A DNA stretch of 64,000 bases from Mycobacteroides sp. LB1 (GTDB lineage: Bacteria; Actinomycetota; Actinomycetes; Mycobacteriales; Mycobacteriaceae). The DNA is taken from NCBI RefSeq assembly GCF_013449725.1, contig NZ_JACCFF010000001.1:1860001-1924000 (forward strand), read 5' to 3'. Each line of letters starts with the position of its first letter. Within the stretch, counting starts at the first letter, position 1. Positions 62,081 to 64,000 of this stretch are shown here, in pieces. Made by a program: the position numbers and the translations under genes. The notes below the pieces were generated by a model, which worked only from the letters and a program-made list of their open reading frames with translations, searched no databases and had not been told where the DNA came from.

Positions 62081-63451
62081 CTAACGTCCGGTAGGTGAAG
62101 TATTACCGAAACCGGGCGGTGGCGCGGGCGCCTCGGGAGGCAAAGGTGCATCCCCAGGGATCGGGAGAGGCCACTGAGGTCCACCATACGGCGTCGGAAC
62201 GGTCCACTTGCCCCGTGGCGTCGGATCGGACACCTTGGCCAGATCCGCGTTGGACGGCGGACCCGCGGTGTCATCGTCGGCCGGACGCGGTGCATTGCGA
62301 GCCCCGCGCACCAGCACCGCTGGATCCGGGTTGGCGCAATACGTGGAGTACAACGCCGGCTCGTAGAAACTGGCGTCCGATACGGGCTTCCGCGGCGTCG
62401 CGTAATCGCACGTCGGCCGCGGGTACAGCAGGTCGGCCAGCGCCCAGATGGCGCCGTCGTGGAAGATCGACGCCACGCTCTCCAATGTTGATCCACGCAC
62501 CTCCGGCCCGGGGAACAGCGCATTGAGTGCGGGGACACGCACGTAGTTCAGCTGCGCAACCGTGGCGAGATTGCCCAGCAGTTGCACCATGGTGTCTGAG
62601 TTGTCGGCGAAGAGGTTGTCCACACCGGTCAGCGCCTTCGGGGTGGTACCGAGCAATGTCCGGAATCCACCGTCCATCTTCTTCAGCCCCGCGAAGGTGC
62701 TGCCCAGCTGCTGGCCGGTGGCATCCAGGCCCGAGTTGAGGTCGACGAGGGTCGAGAACGTGACCCTGCTGGACTTGAGCAGGGTCACCGTTTCCGGCAG
62801 CACACCATCGAGGGTGGTGATGAGGAAGGTGCCGCCGTCGAAGATATCGGCAAGCTTGTCCGGACCCTGCGCACTGACGCCGATCTCCTTACGGATGACG
62901 CTGAGCTTGTCCGGATTGAGCTGTGCCAGCAGACCATCGGAGTCGGCCAAAACCTCTGCGAGGGTCATGGGAGTGGTCGCCTGGCCCAACGCGATGACAC
63001 CGTTGTTCCCCAGGAACGGACCGGCGTTGGTCGTCGGACGGAAGTCAAGGTATTGCTCACCGGCAGGCGAGAGCCCGGAGACTCGCACCTCGCTGCCGAC
63101 CGGCAACTTCACTCCGCCATCGATCGACGCCGTTGCGACCACGCCGCCCTTCTCGAGGTTGACGGACTGAATCCGGCCGATCGGCACCCCGCGCAGTGTG
63201 ACTTCCTGGTTGGGCAGCAGCCCGCCACTTTCGTGTAGCTGCACCTTCACCTGGTACTTGGACTCGATCGGGTTCACCTTCAAGGTCCCGAACATCACGT
63301 ATCCGACGCAGATGACGAGGATCGCAACCAATCCGACCACGGACAGCCACTTCCAGCTGCGCTTGAAGACGTCGGACAGCGCCAGCAGTCCGCGGGAAAT
63401 CGATTCCAGCAGACCCCCGGACTGGGCCGGCCTCACCTCGGGCGCGGTCAT
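62081..63451 (-). CDS. mceF: MceF-like protein of a second mce operon
   Basis: A 456-aa MCE protein. N-terminal segment, membrane helix (about residues 38-58), MCE domain (VQLHESGGLLPNQEVTLRGVPIG) and helical tail, with a Pro-rich C-terminus (PAPPPGFGNT). The segment NAPRPADDDTAGPP and DPTPRGKWTVPTPYGGP copies the same part of the MceF at 31592, so these are paralogues. ATG 63451 overlaps the mceE stop by 4 bases. Followed by the Mce-associated gene. Confidence 0.92.
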   Translation of the reverse strand: MTAPEVRPAQSGGLLESISRGLLALSDVFKRSWKWLSVVGLVAILVICVGYVMFGTLKVNPIESKYQVKVQLHESGGLLPNQEVTLRGVPIGRIQSVNLEKGGVVATASIDGGVKLPVGSEVRVSGLSPAGEQYLDFRPTTNAGPFLGNNGVIALGQATTPMTLAEVLADSDGLLAQLNPDKLSVIRKEIGVSAQGPDKLADIFDGGTFLITTLDGVLPETVTLLKSSRVTFSTLVDLNSGLDATGQQLGSTFAGLKKMDGGFRTLLGTTPKALTGVDNLFADNSDTMVQLLGNLATVAQLNYVRVPALNALFPGPEVRGSTLESVASIFHDGAIWALADLLYPRPTCDYATPRKPVSDASFYEPALYSTYCANPDPAVLVRGARNAPRPADDDTAGPPSNADLAKVSDPTPRGKWTVPTPYGGPQWPLPIPGDAPLPPEAPAPPPGFGNTSPTGR

Positions 63452-64000
63452 CGGCCCGGTCCCGGCTCGGGTGCGGCCGGCGCGGGAGCAGGCTCCGGCG
63501 CCGGAGGATTCGGCGCAGGCGGGTTCGGACCCTGACCCACGACCCGCTCCTGCAGTCGGTACAGCGCGTACTTGAAACTGCCGACGAGGTAACCCCAATC
63601 CGCCTGCTTGGGACCGTGGAATGTCGGGTCACCCTTGTACCCGGCATCGGGCCAGTTGCCGAGTGCCAACTTGGCCATGTTGACATCGACGGCCAGTGCG
63701 CTACCCGCGTTCGCCTTGACGGCAACTGGTATCAAACGGTTCAGCGCGACCAGGCTGGTGTCCGGGCTCGTCGCGATGTCGTTGAACCCGCGCGCGATCG
63801 AGTTGAAGTCGGCGATCATGCTGCGGCTATCGGTGCCCTGGATCGACGGGAATTTCGACAGCTGATCGGAGATGTGCCCCACGGTGTCTGCGAGGTCGCC
63901 CACCTGATCTGGATCGATCGCATTCAGTGCCGGCGCCGAGGATTCCAGCAGATCGTTGATCGTCTTCTCCCGAGACGACAGTGTCGACGCCAACTGGGAG
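63448..64000 (-). CDS. mceE: MceE-like protein, N-terminus outside window
   Basis: The C-terminal about 184 residues of an MceE: GSFKYALYRLQERVVGQGP and a Pro/Ala-rich tail, matching the end of the MceE at 32842. The frame runs to the window edge, so the lipobox and MCE domain lie outside. Together with mceF this is a second operon, on the same strand as the first. Confidence 0.9.
   Translation of the reverse strand, partial: SQLASTLSSREKTINDLLESSAPALNAIDPDQVGDLADTVGHISDQLSKFPSIQGTDSRSMIADFNSIARGFNDIATSPDTSLVALNRLIPVAVKANAGSALAVDVNMAKLALGNWPDAGYKGDPTFHGPKQADWGYLVGSFKYALYRLQERVVGQGPNPPAPNPPAPEPAPAPAAPEPGPGR

Overview
The window is high-GC, densely packed, single-chromosome DNA from a mycobacterium. 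The gene content (mce operons, FadD/FadE/EchA, IlvD, SigG, RicR, L,D-transpeptidase, proton-translocating transhydrogenase) and remembered synteny with the M. tuberculosis Rv0145-Rv0198c segment both point there. The paralogue set (several mce loci, LtrA, a NupG-type permease, LemA, a methyltransferase array) fits a rapid grower, probably the Mycobacteroides abscessus/chelonae group. The species call is inference. I saw no rRNA, tRNA, CRISPR array, insertion sequence or prophage, and no gap longer than about 300 bases.

Layout: 1-3 kb holds the end of a Zmp1-type M13 peptidase and an LdtMt4-like L,D-transpeptidase. 3-8.6 kb is a leucine/branched-chain catabolic operon (fadE19-accA1-accD1) with a divergent TetR regulator; it matches Rv2500c-Rv2506, which lies elsewhere in M. 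tuberculosis. 8.6-9.6 kb is a copper unit (DUF305 lipoprotein plus ricR) under two RicR boxes. 9.6-23.3 kb carries a WS/DGAT acyltransferase, ilvD, a TetR/aldehyde-dehydrogenase pair, an O-methyltransferase, a TIGR04338/DUF2786 pair, monoacylglycerol lipase, a DUF3556 membrane protein behind a KstR-like box, sigG and an M1 peptidase. 23.3-26.5 kb is a VOC protein and an operon of three paralogous membrane proteins around lemA. 26.6-31.6 kb has an acyl-CoA ligase, NDMA-dependent alcohol dehydrogenase, pirin and a phosphodiester glycosidase.

31.6-42.2 kb is an mce1-like locus: mceA-F, fadD5, echA and a divergent Mce1R-type GntR regulator, but with no yrbE permease pair between fadD5 and mceA. 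42.2-49 kb has SRPBCC, an alpha/beta hydrolase, TetR, LtrA and pntAa-pntAb-pntB. 49-52.7 kb has a glutathionyl-hydroquinone-reductase-like protein and a three-gene cassette (small helical protein, 526-aa protein with a C39-like cysteine peptidase domain, lipoprotein) that looks like an uncharacterised secreted effector unit. 52.7-56.5 kb is a tandem array of four SAM methyltransferases. 56.6-61.3 kb has an enoyl-CoA hydratase, an APH-fold kinase, a NupG-like permease, PtbB phosphatase and DUF456. The window closes inside a second mce operon (Mce-associated protein, mceF, partial mceE).

The common theme is lipid and sterol/fatty-acid uptake and breakdown plus cell-envelope functions. Many promoters carry clear palindromic operators next to their own regulators. 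These operators and the three-gene peptidase cassette are the most testable novelties.
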